Shown here one piece after another: positions 36,679 through 48,631 of a stretch of 64,000 nucleotides of DNA; positions within the stretch are counted from its first letter, which is position 1, and each line of letters begins with the position of its first letter. A program made the position numbers and the translations under genes. The notes under the pieces are model-generated. The model saw only the letters and a program-made list of their open reading frames with translations. It was not told the DNA's origin and ran no database searches. Source of the stretch: Sarcocystis neurona (Eukaryota; Apicomplexa; Conoidasida; Eucoccidiorida; Sarcocystidae); NCBI GenBank assembly GCA_000727475.1, contig KL647289.1, positions 1,010,642 to 1,074,641 of the forward strand. The letters run 5' to 3'.

Positions 36679-39600
36679 ATGAAAAGCTCATCACTCGGAG
36701 CCCGCCTTTTCGAGGGCCTGGTTCAACCAATTCTTGGATCACTATGGAACAGTCCGCCTGCTGCTCTAGAGAACAGTGGCGATAGAACCAACATCAGTAG
36801 CGGCAAAGAAACCCACGTTCAACGCCGTCTCTCACGCGATCAGCCGTCGTCAGGCCGCGTTGAGGCGCTGGCAATGAGAAGCTCTGTGTACCAGCAGCGA
36901 CGTGGCTCGTGTAATAATGATGGCACGCGTATAGCAACAACTGTGGGAATTTCGAGTTTGAAGCGTCCACCATCAGTGCCCACGCGTTCCTTAAGCAGCG
37001 GGATCAGGGCCACCAACGCCGCGACTTCCAGGGAGACAGATGCAATCTATGCAGGTACACCGCCGACTGCCGAAAGAGCTTCGCACAAAAGGCAAAAGAG
37101 GGCACTGCAAAGGCAGGCCGTTTGCCGTTCGAAGGAAGGTCAAAGAACCAACAAAGGAATGAATGATTCCCTCGCAGCAACAAGTGTTTCGCGGTGCGTT
37201 GTACGGCATCGAACAGGTGATGCTTCTGCTATCGGTGCTTCTGTTCCTGTGATGAAATCTGAGCGCGCAAGGCTGCAGAAAGGAGAGAGACGGGGGGAGT
37301 CTACTCTTACACAGGCGTCTGTGCGTCTGTATGGAAAAAACAAGTACACTGTAGGACAAGCAGATGCGCCACCTGTAGTAGCGCTCGAAGGCGGCAAAAG
37401 CTCTGCAAAAAATGTAGCAATTTCTCCGCCCCCAGCACGCACAGTTGACGCTGCAGATCCACTTGAGTGGGATGCTGTCCCGCCAGGTGCTGGTGGCGCT
37501 GCCTATTCGTGCAGTGAACACGATCGCAACCGCAGCAACAACAGCGGTCCTGACAATTGCGGTCCCGCTGTGAGAACTGGTCTCCGAAGCTACAACAAGT
37601 GCAACTCTGGCAGCGACTGCAGCAGCAGCAGCTGGGGAGGTGATGAATGCGCCTTGCCTTACGGAAAGAACAGTCTTTCCCTAGGCGGAAGCTTGGACCA
37701 CATGGACTTAAAACGAAGCGGACAGGCGTGGTGGACCGTCAGCGCACAATCGGCAGCGCAGCACCCAGAAAGGAAGCAGCTGCAACAACGTTTGAAACAG
37801 CAGCATGGGCAGGCGCAGCGAGACCTCGGCGCATTCAAACACGCGGTCTCTCCGGAAGAAGGCTCTCCCGAGGCTCACCTGGATTCATGTCAGTACACTG
37901 CACCTCCCTCTGCGTCCGCGTCTATGGGAAGTTCGTGTTCCGCTGGTCCTTCATCGTCTCGCCTGCAGTGTAGCGACACCACAACGACCTGCAGCGGCAG
38001 CAGCATGACAACTTGTGGAGACTCGCGCGACACAGCAACGGGGTCTGCGACGATGGCGCCGGAACACCAGCAACAGTACCTTGACATTGAAGAACAAATG
38101 CCGCTGGCTTTTCCTACCATTCCTGCGGATGATTCTTCCCGCACACTGTTCTCGAAAAACACCTTTCCGTATGCGAAAAACAATGCGTCCACTCCGTACT
38201 CATCTTCGCTTGAACCTGCTTCCGTTGGTTCATCCTTTTCCTGCGCTGATGCAGCTGTGCAGACGTCTTCCAATCCGTCCGCACTACTGACGCTCACTTC
38301 TTCTACTTCGACGACTGCGGAGTCAATCCAATCTGGAGGCAGAGGATGCGACATGACTTCCTCGCACTCGATTTTGCTACCATACGAGCGAGAAGGGCAG
38401 GAGGCAACAGGACCAGCAGAGGACGACTTGTCAAACAACATTCGAGCGCACTGCGCATTGATCCGTAATACCAGCAGACACCCACAGCAACAGCTGCATC
38501 TGCAAAATTCTGCTGCTGGCGCTGTTGCTGCCTCCGGCTACACTTCGGTTCGCCCGGACGTAGCAGCTAGACACCAGGAGGACTGCTGTAATGTCGAAAC
38601 AGCAACCGAAGCATGCGCAGCAGATAACGAATCAGATCGTGACCAGCAAGGACAGCAGCAGCAGCGGCAAGCCGAGGGACATGTGCCAGGCAGCGTCGTT
38701 TTCGGTCATCGAGTGCTGAAGCCCCTCCGCAGCAAATGCCTCGAGGAAAACTACGACGCCCTCGTGGAGATTGTGGCGTTCACGAAGAGACGGTCAGGGC
38801 GACTGGGGCAGTCTGACACACACATACGGCACCTAGATCGCTTCGGCGTTGACACGTCACTCTTGTCACTCTTGCATGCAGCAGCATGGCAGAACACGTG
38901 GTGCAGCTGCCGCAATAACAGAAAACCTGTAGTGCGCAAATATTTCCCTGCCATTTCACGTGATGGCGCCGCAAGAACGCGTCCACGCTCCGCCACCTGC
39001 TGCACATCATTCTTAGGACAGTAGTAGCACAAAGGCCTCTTGTTCGTGTGAGTCGTTGCCGTTCTGTGCTGTGCCAGCACTTGCAACACCGATTTGGCAG
39101 TACCGCAGTGAGGATAAACAATCTCCGAAGGCAACTCTGCTCACTGATTTATGAAGTCTATTCTGCTGAGGCAGCTCGTGAACAGTCAGCAGTTGGGGCC
39201 GACTTGTGGCATTCCACGTGTCTTTCTCGCCCAGGCATTACTCACGTATGTGTATGTGTGGTCCGTGCACGAAACTTTAAAGGAATCCATGCGTCTACAT
39301 GTAACAAGAAGTTGCAAACACGTGTGGAGGAAATTTCGTGGGCGGTTGAAGGCCGTGTGTATCGGTGACTGATGATAATCCTTGCTTTTAGGTGCGAAAG
39401 GGAAACCATGGAGCTGCTGCGGAAGGATGTCCACATTTTATACTACGCTCGAGGTTTGCACCACGCAGCCCATGTGGAAACATACCTGCGGCAACAACAA
39501 AATCAACAAGAAAAGCAACAGCAGGGAGCTGCGGCGGCTCCAGGCAACGACACCACCACTACGACGTTTGGCACAACGAGTCTAAGCGTTTCTTCTGCAC

Positions 39601-42590
39601 ATCCGGTTCCGCAGTGCGCGAGCGATAATGCCCCTCCTGCAGCCTCCACCATAGACGCACCGTCCACGGATAAAAGAAGCCCTGCTGCACCTTGTTTTCC
39701 CTCTGTTTCGGCGGCGCTTGCTGGCGGCGCGCGCCCGCAGGCAGTTCCAGACTGGGCGACGCCTCAGGCATTACGCGACGCCTTGGAGCGACAGCAGTGT
39801 TATGATCCCTTTTCGATATTTGGAGAAGCACCTCCCGAGTTGCTTCTCTCAGAAGTGTATGACGAGCAGCACTACACGCACATTTCCCCCCAGACTCGTG
39901 CGTCCCACCCGGTGCTGGCCCGTCTGAAGCACCAACGCAGCGCTGCGCTAATGGCTGTGTTCCAGCAGAAGCGTGCTGCGCTGGCGCGCACACAGCAGCT
40001 GCTGGAACACGAAATAAGACAGCTGCAACGGAAGCAACGTACGACCTTCTCAGAACAACAGGTACTACTCGAGCGCGGTAGTTTTTCCTCAGTGCTCGGG
40101 CGGGCCGTGTTTTCTTGCAGCAGCGGAACAGCAGCAGTGAAAGGAGCAGCAGCAATGAAAACAGACATGTGCGGGAAAGACGGTGGCGGTTCATCGTCAC
40201 TGCAGCTAAAAAAGGTGGAAAGTGAAGAAAATTCGGAAAGCAAAAGCAACAAGGATAAGGAAGCGATGTTGCGACTTCAGCAGCGGGACATGCTGGTGCA
40301 GCAACAACTGCTGGAAAGGCGCTTAGAGGAGCAACTGCAGCAGGAAGAGAGGATACACGGAGAATTGCTTCGCAACGGCTTTCGCTTTCTCGGTGGCAGA
40401 GTAAACGGAGGAGAGAGCGGTGCGGCTTTGTTCAGGAAATGGGTGCTCCCTGCCCTAGAGTCCTGGTGGCAGCAACAGTGCCAAGTCGAACTAGACTGGC
40501 GAAACGACCCGTTAACAAGCGAAGAATGCAGCTGGTATCGTGAGGTGATGAATGCAGCTGTCGATGCTTCGGACCGTATCAGCGTCCAGCAAGCATGCTT
40601 CTGCCCCACGCCCCCCCCCTATAGACAATGGACGTGGACCGACTGCCGCGTTCGACAGAGACAGCAGCACGAACAAAAACTTGCCAAACTACGACAGCAG
40701 CAGGAGGTTCAGCAACAGCAGATGGTGGAATGCGGGCGAGGTCCACCGACAGGGTTAGACTGGATTGCCGGAGCAAATGCAGAACAGAGTGACGCCGAAG
40801 GAGCTGCTGAAGTGGGCAAGTGTGCAGCGTGCGAGGAGGAGGGGAATGCTGCAGCGGACCGCGATGGGCTACCGCCGCTGCAAGAAGACACAGCAGCAGA
40901 GCGGCCACACAGCAACCATCAGGTTGACGTCGTACGAGAGCAGCGCTGCGCTCACGGTGTAGTGACGGGGTCGATAGCACCGAAGCAGAACGACCAGCCA
41001 CTTTCAGGGCACACTCCTAGCCGAAAAGGTAGAAAAAGGAGGGCAAAAGGTGACCGTACACCTCAGGGGTGTGGTAATAATATTGAGACACCAGGGTCCG
41101 ATAGGGAAACCGCAGAGGCAAGTAACAGCGGGAGTGCACGGAAACGCCCCCGAAGTTTCTGTCGTCAAGCGAAAAATCTCCATGCACAGACGGAGCGGTC
41201 ACAGCACGTTCAGACTGTTGCCGAGTGCTGCAGCGACCAGTGTGCCTGTGGCATCCGCTTATCGAAGAAGGACACTTTAGCAAAGCAGCACTTCCGCCCA
41301 ACCTCAGCAGCAAAGGACGACACGCTCTTTCCAGCGTCTGCCTCCCCTGCAGCCTCAGAGGCGGACAAAAGCTGTTATCCGACGGGAAACGTACGGTCAA
41401 CAGGCGCTACTGTCGCCATCCACTGGCAGCAGCCATTTTGTCAGTTGAACGAGCAAAAAAGCGGCGAGGAAAACAGCGGCAATGCAGTGACAACTGCAGG
41501 GACTTGCAACCTGGCTGGCAGAGGGAATGGCAGGGGTATTTTATCTCCATGTCGCGAAAGACAGGCTGGTCATGCTTTCTCGACGCCAGTTGCTAAGATG
41601 CAAGCGTTAAAGCTGTCGAAGCAGCAGCGATTCACTTCTGCGGTACCCTCGCAACAGGCGCAACTGCATGAAAGGGCGGTTGACAGAGGCCAACAGCATT
41701 ACCTGCAATCTACATCCGTCGCGCCGCCAAACAAGACGGCAGTGTTACGTCAAGTGGCGTCTCCTGGTGATCAATCCTTTGTGTCCCCGATACCTGCTGC
41801 CGCCACGACAAAAACACCAGGGTGTCACCTTGTCGGCAACTGGAGAGGAAGTGGTTGCCCCCCTGCTGCGGGGCGCTTGGCGTGGGATCGCAAGGCCGCG
41901 ACAGCAGACACTCCAGGGGTTTCGGCTGCAGCAGGTGGCGCGGGATGTTTTGGCAATGTTGACAGAGAAGATGGATATAGTAACACTGCAGCAAGGGGGG
42001 CTTCCGGTGCAAGCTTCTCAACATCAACAGGGGAGGCTCGGTGTCGAGCTACAAAAATCCTAAAGCAACTGAAAATGGGCGCTGCGCAGAGGCGCACAAA
42101 ACAGTCACAAAAACAAGGAATTCGCTCAACGCGAGCGATGCAGGAGAGCTGTTTGCCTACTTGCAAACCAGACCCATGCGTGCAGGTACCTGCGGGCACA
42201 GGAACACACTCAAGATTGCCTGCAGCTGCCGTCAGAGAAATTAACGCTGGAAAATTTGCCCCTGCGGAGCGGCCAAGTAGCGGCTTCTTGAGGAAAGGCA
42301 CACGCGGTGGAGACAGTTCTACGAGCAAAACTCTGTATCTCGTGGGCGGGCGCAACGTGCGAGCGACTACGCTACACGCCGTTCGTGGCGCGCGCTTGTC
42401 GATAGACCGTGTTTATGGCTGTAGGAGAACCAGCGAGTTTCTTCACGGTAGAGCGGGTTCCCAATTTGTTTTAGAGAGCCTTGTGCGTCCGGCTATAACT
42501 TTTGCCGCTGGTACCGCTGACGAGTGCGACCTAACTGTGGACGACCTATGCAAGAAGGACATTGAGTGCATCAGCAACGGAGCGCTATGA
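36679..42590 (+). CDS. INCENP-like protein with Aurora-kinase-binding IN-box, 2 exons, about 1770 aa
   Basis: INCENP is the scaffold of the chromosomal passenger complex. Its IN-box binds and activates Aurora/ARK kinase. Exon 1 runs from the ATG at 36679 (MKSSSLGARLFEGLVQPILG) to a donor taken as 38793 (CG followed by GTCAGG, phase 2). Exon 2 runs from 39392 (acceptor ttgcttttag) to a TGA at 42588. Other phase-2 donors between 38811 and 38901 cannot be excluded. The IN-box is at residues about 823-861 (39744-39860): VPDWATPQALRDALERQQ, then YDPFSIFG and LLLSEVY. This matches the family pattern of W-A, aliphatic helix, DP-x-x-IFG and acidic tail. Coiled-coil-like Q/E/R-rich helices follow (40000-40380 and 40640-40730). 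Exon 1 is S/T/G-rich and likely disordered. Unlike most INCENPs, the IN-box lies mid-protein with some 900 residues after it. Confidence 0.7.
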
Positions 42591-42743
42591 ATGACTTTTT
42601 CTCTGTAGATGGCGGAGGTTTTTGACGGGTCTATGGGGGCCAGCGATACTGGCCGCTATACTATTCTATTCTGTGTACAACTGTATTTGAGTTACTCGTA
42701 GGTTTTGAAGATATGAATGCATACTGACATAACGATTGTGCAG

Positions 42744-43410
42744 AAACCCCGCTGTGGTCGCAACTCCAAATGCGTCTAATTCCGGTACACAATTTTGCGG
42801 CAGCAAAGCGGAAGGTAAAGTGAAGAAAGGCAGGAAGCAGCCTGCTCCCGTTGTAGCGGCCAACAGCTCATCTCGCAGTCTCTCATCAATCTGCAGACGC
42901 TGACGTCGGGGTGGGTCCCTAGGTAACTCAGCGGCAGAGTACAAGGCAGATTCACCCCAAACACGAACCACCACGCGCAGTACGCTGCCAACGGACTTCG
43001 AGGAGATGTGGCCGGCCGACGTTCGTGTGGTCGCTTTCAACGCCCTTTGCAACAGAACCCGTCTCAGGGCTTGCGACTCGGCTCTTCGCAACTATTTGAT
43101 TGAACGCAGTACTCAACGCGCTGTAAGTGGAGATCTCTTGGCAATGATTAGAGACACAGTCTAAAATGATACTGCGCATGCGAGTCACTTGCAGCTGTGT
43201 GCTTCGTGCCATGTAAAAAGTACAAACCCTCCTGCTGGTACGCGCCGGTTGGCTCCTCTCTGTCTTCAACGGACACGATTTAGAAATTTATTGAATTCTG
43301 GTCTCACCTTCTACGCATTGGTGTTTTTTATTGCCCACGTCAGTAAGACAATCTCCTTGAACGTAGCGCGCGCACGCCGGAGCCTACGATTGAATGGAAT
43401 CACTTGCTGA
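42744..43410 (+). CDS. Candidate spliced exons downstream of the INCENP-like gene
   Basis: Not recognised. Three + strand blocks have clean, phase-compatible borders: 42744-42814 (acceptor gattgtgcag; donor GAAG followed by GTAAAG, phase 1), 42923-43122 (acceptor ccctag; donor GCT followed by GTAAGT, phase 0) and 43195-43410 (acceptor tcacttgcag; stop TGA). The middle block reads TDFEEMWPADVRVVAFNALC and SALRNYLIERSTQRA, which looks like folded protein. The introns would be only 108 and 72 bp, short for this window. The first two blocks share one frame interrupted by a TGA at 42901. They may be 3' exons of the INCENP-like gene (a phase-2 donor before 42590 would be needed) or a separate small gene. 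Confidence 0.3.
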
Positions 43411-46400
43411 AATGAAGTTGAAAGTTTTTGTCTTTTGGGCAATATGCAGAAGGGTGTGTGTGCTGTTGGAGGCGTGGAGAGCGCGTCATGCTGATGGAGG
43501 CTGGCCCGCTCACGTGACAGGCGCTCACTGCAGCAGACGCAGGACGCTTGCGCACAGTGGTGTGTGCGTTGGGGTACAAGAATTCGTCTTTACATATTCA
43601 CACACATGTGGGAACGGAGAACTGTGGAAAGCTACAGCAGCTCCACGATTAGGAAAAGAGTTGTACGCCACACCCTCCTGTAAAGGAGGACACATTACGG
43701 GTGGGATTAAGCTGCGTTATATCCTGTTGTTGCCGGCGTGTCCTTGCTGCTGTATTTAAAGATGCACGGCAGAGGCACGATGGTCCACAGCGAAAGGATA
43801 CATGGATTAATGTGCATGAGAATCCGCTAGTTACACAAACGCGTTTTGCTTTAGTGTACGGGGAACTTCCGGTCAATTTTTAGCATCTGAGTCTGCTACT
43901 CCCACGAGATACAAGTACGCAACACAAGTCCGCTTGCACATAACCCCGCAGCCGGCTAGGTGTGGGCGTCCTGGTGGTTTGTGCTTCTCTTGATGTGCTG
44001 CTGCTTATCTCGAAGTACACGAACATCGTTCGGACGGTGAAGAGCTTATCTACAGGCGGAAGTAGTGACCAAAAATGCCCGCAAGGAAGCGTAGGGGGAA
44101 AGAAGTTCTATATGAGCGCTGTCTGTCCGTTATAATAAAGAGTCGCCTTACCGTAAATCCCATCCCTTCAGCAGGCGTAGAGAGCAAAATGCGCTCAGCC
44201 CACGGTTCAAACACTCAGGGCCTCTGCCAGTTCGGAAGCGTCTGGCCTAAGTGCACGTATATTTACGAGTGCATATGATTATACCCATTCGCACCGCAAC
44301 ACGCAGATGTGGCAAAATCTTTGAGCCGTCACTTAAATATATCAACCTACGCGAGCATGTTCATATTCCGCAGACGCTTTCCGTTCTCAGATTGTCGCTA
44401 CTTCTCTGAGTGCACGCCTACGTAATTGCTTGCCAACCTATTCGCTTCTACTTGACTTCAACGTCTCTTCGCTAAAAAAGGAATCACGTAGAGATGCGGA
44501 AGCAGAAGTATCAAGCGTTTTTCTCAGCCTTCAACTCTACAATAGTTCCGTAGGTGCGTCGCAGGGAAGCGAGCCCTGCATAATAAGCCACAGGCCTATC
44601 TATGAATCCCAGGAAAGGTGCTAACCGCGGTCACCATTTCCCACAGGACTTACGACATCAATGACACACACCGCCTTGTCGGACGTGGAATGTGGTGTAC
44701 TGTCATGAACAAAGCCCGCCGGACACTTTCACGGCATTCATAGTCACACTCTTAGATGAAGACAGCCTGTCTCTGACACTGTGAGGCAGATGCGGTACAC
44801 GTCCCGTGGATAATGCGCGGTTGGCCTATGCGTTCATGAAATGTCGTGCGTTTGACTTGCGCTCTCATTCCCTAGACGAAGTTATCACTTTTGTACGTTC
44901 AATGGTGCGGAGTTCAACAAATGCTATACGAACTAGCTCGTCACAGTTGAGCTAGCTTTTCCTGTTTTCGCCAAAGACAGGCTTTGAAGAGTGATCCCCT
45001 GCAGGTCTGTCGAAGTTTCGGATATCTAAAGGATAACTTTTGGCCACGTATAGTTCCCCTAACTTAACTTTGGGAAAAGCGCACTTCTTCAACGTCGTTA
45101 GAATTGCGAACATATCTCTGTTTGTGTACTGTTTACCTGAAGTGGCTGAGTAGCGGGGACACTCGAGCAGCTCGTGCCCGCACACCATCAGTCCATGTCT
45201 ACGTAAAAATTATGATGTGTACTCTTCATCCCTCTACGCGTGTGTCGACTTCGTGCCCTCGAGTTTCGTGTATGTGCTACTCCCTGGAACATTATAGATC
45301 TACATTTCTCATGCGTAGGCCTCCTCGATTTTCCAGTAGGTGCAGGTAGGTGCGTGTCGTCTCACATGTACCCTTATAAGCTTTATTTTGAAGAAAATCT
45401 CTCGCAACTTGTACGTATAAGCACTTGATTCCCACGCGCTTTCTCGTCCGTCCCCCAGTATACGCGCGCGTAAAACGCTGCGGGCGTTCGCAGACGTTTC
45501 CTTATATATATATACACACATGTATGGGAATACATTAACGGATACACGCCTAGGGTAACACGCGCGTGTTACCGGAGGCGCAAGCTAGCACACGCGGCCG
45601 CCCTGCGCGGTGCTCGTGGAAAAAAGCATGGAACGGCTTGCATGCAAAGAAACGGAGGAATGCTATGAAAGGCCTACTTGTATGCAGATGCGCATAAATT
45701 TATCTATGTATACACCTTTTCACATTCTTCTTGCATCTACCACAAAATGTTTTAGAGCGCGTCCTTCCGAATCAACTGCACGTTCGTTGCACGCTTTCGG
45801 TGTTCTGCGGTAAAACTTCCCAGTTCGCGTCTTAAAGATTTGCAAGGATGCTTGTCAACGAAGGGCGTACCAGAACTCATTAGATGAGGAAAGGCAGTTA
45901 CACTCTGCGACAACTCAGAAAGAGATATATGTTTGGGAAAGTCACTGCGCCCGATAAAGCGCGTACTCTCGCCTTTTACTAGCTGCTGTTCCTGTGTGCA
46001 GCTTCGCAGCGAGGAGGACCTCTAGCGTAAACGTGCCGCTGTCTGTCCACTAATGTAGGCACCAATGTAAAATATAGATGTGTGCCTGCACGGTGGGCGC
46101 AACTACTACATATTATCAAATGCGTGGACCCGTGCAATGCCCTCTGTCTATATGCGACGTCACCCGTTACAGAAGCTACTACTAAACATGTCATTTTGCG
46201 TGCTTCTTCGCGCACTCAGCCTTCAGACTGCATGCATGTCCTTTGCAGCGTTCCACACGTAAGAAGACGTGCACTGCCAACCCGTGAACCACCAGCGAGT
46301 AGACTGCTCTTCAACGAGAAGACACCTTGGTGGTTGTGTCTCTCTTCACAGACAACCGTCACACTTCGTCTGAATTCTCACTAGGATCTTTTCACGCGTA

Positions 46401-47473
46401 AATACACATCTACGCTGCTACGTGGAGGACATACATTTTCTGTTAGGGTGATTGCAGCAAGTGCATGGAATTGGTAAAATAATGCCACACTGAATGGTCG
46501 TGACTGCAGAAAGTGCATGGAAAAAATGAAGTAATGCCACACAGAAGGTTTGTCAGAACGCAAGGGTCGGCCACCGCGAAACCGTCAGAATCTCAGTTGT
46601 CAAGATCTTCTCTAAAGCTACGGAACCGGAGTCTTCCTCTGTCCCGCCGTGGATTTCTTCCTTCGTGCTACTGGTGAGTAAACTTACGCTTCTCCTACAC
46701 TGATATCATTTGTAAGCCGGTCAACAGCCGGCTTCGCAACACGTGCTTCACTCAGGAAAGTCTTGGCGTGATGCCGGTGGGAGAATGCGGGAAACAGTGG
46801 GGGTTGAAAGGCCTCTGTACGCCCTGATGATGCAGGAACTTTTGGTCCTTGTCTTCCGACTCTCGCATTTATAAGGGGATATGTACGGATCACCACGGGG
46901 CGTATAACACGCGAAAGGTGCGATGCAGCACAGTCTGCGAAGCAGCAAGCATAAATACAGATATCTGGACGTCACGGTTTGGTCAGTGTACACCACCACT
47001 CCTAGTGATATCACGGCAAAGGAACATAGACGCACACAGGCATGCGTGTGTATTTGCTCGTTCATGTGTTCTCTTGTACTTCTTCCTACTTCTCGGATTT
47101 GCATTCCTGTGCGTCGACTGAATTACTAGTCGCCGTTAAGGGAAACGTCGTGTCTCCTGCAGAGATTCTATTCACGGTTCGATACTCGTGTGCACATGGC
47201 TATGCCGCGAGGTACCCCAGCACCTCAGTCGCACGTACGCATCCGTATAATAAATTTCCACCTGTGCACTCCTCCGTGCTGCGTCTGCTTCTTGGGTCAG
47301 AAACGAATTCCTTATTTGCTGGGTGTTTCTTTGTTCATGCGGTCGTATACATTATCAGCCACAAAGCACTGTTGCCGCGCAAAGGTATTGGGCCCCAGGT
47401 CACTGCCCTGCGGGGGCACATGGTGACTCCTGCCACATGACGTGTACATCTGTATGGGGCCATGTGCGTATGT

Positions 47474-47475
<2 letters not shown>

Positions 47476-47504
<29 letters not shown>
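47476..47504. repeat. (GT)n microsatellite
   Basis: Twenty-nine bases of uninterrupted GT alternation in non-coding DNA. Confidence 0.95.
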
Positions 47505-48226
47505 ACACCCAGAATATCTGCTGGATTTGCCCTCCGTCGGGAATGTGGGAAGGGGTTGCTCTGAAATTTACCCGTTGGCGTACTTCAGTCAGTTCCCCCT
47601 GTCACCGACGGGGAGCAAAGGCTGCTGTAGAGCGTGCGCCACGACTTTTGCTTCTGCGAGACTTATACCGAAAAGAAGGTTGGGTTCACGGTTGCATCGC
47701 AGCTTTTTCTGTGCGAGTGCAAGGGTCCTCTGCGACACTTCGAGTAGCCCGATCTTGCGCTGATGTTATATTGGGCAGCAAAATTATCCGTCAGGCTCCA
47801 TCACCGTTCTGCGTCTGTCTCTACTGTATTTGGCAAGTAGCAGTCACGGTTGTGTCGCATGAAGTAGAGACCGTTACCTTTCTTTTCAGAAGTTCAGGCT
47901 CCACCAAAAGAGAGACCGAACTGCGACTGCAAACGAAAACCACGTATATTCACGTTGATACATATGCACATGGGTGTGTGTGCATGTGGACATAACGAGA
48001 CACTTGTTATAGATGTAGGCAAATACGTACACGCGTCTATTTACGTGTACGTATGTGCCTCTACACATATGTAGCTACACGCGTCTTTCCGTCCCTGTTC
48101 CTCTGTACTGGCAGGACTGAGTAACTTGGATAAAGACGCAGCCAGATTCCTCTTACGACGCAGTGACGCGTGATAGAGTTGACCTTTTTGTACGACAGGA
48201 ATGATGCATTGGCATCTGCGAATGTC

Positions 48227-48299
48227 TGTATACATATATATATATAAATGTATATATATGTTTGCATTCATACAGAGATAAAATATATATACATATACG
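48227..48299. repeat. TA-rich microsatellite
   Basis: Several TATA runs (tacatatatatatatataaatg, tatatatatg, aaatatatatacatatac) separated by short spacers, about 330 bp before the DAD1 start codon. Confidence 0.85.
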
Positions 48300-48631
48300 A
48301 ATGAAGCCCGGCGGCTGCTCCGGACGAGAAGGGAATGAGTTATGCACTGCACGTAGAAGGGTGTGCTGCTGCAGCTACCGGTTGTTTACCCAAAAGGCTG
48401 CAAAATAGTAGGTCACCTTGGCGATATGCATTCGAGCCGCTGAATGACAGAGGAATGAAAAGGGTCAATATGAACATAAATCCGCCGTCAAAAGAAGGAG
48501 GAGGGATGCACACACGAATTACCTTTTGAATTTGTTCTGCTGCTTCTGCGTGCAGCCAAAAGGGAAGCACGTCTGCGTCGTATAAGAACGTGTTGTTAAA
48601 CTCGGACGCGTCTGCAGAAACACGAAGGCCG

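Larger units (their letters stand above)
43411..48631. other. Gene-poor region
   Basis: No convincing gene on either strand. It contains microsatellites near 45503, 47476 and 48227. The 177-codon frame at 47462-47995 opens inside the (GT)n tract and encodes a Val/Cys run there, so it was not called. The 5' UTR and any first exon of DAD1 lie at the right end: its frame is open back to 48530, and a possible acceptor (cttctgcgtgcag) ends at 48555. Confidence 0.5.

Noticed and set aside
36991..37521. 176-codon minus frame
   Set aside because: Antisense shadow of the INCENP-like exon 1; composition (W/C/R/Y-rich) is that of a complementary frame.
47462..47995. 177-codon + frame with a segment loosely like a ubiquitin-conjugating enzyme (MWEGVALKFT / FSQFPLSP)
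   Set aside because: It opens in a (GT)n tract, the similarity needs a frame change, and no active-site Cys or HPN motif follows.
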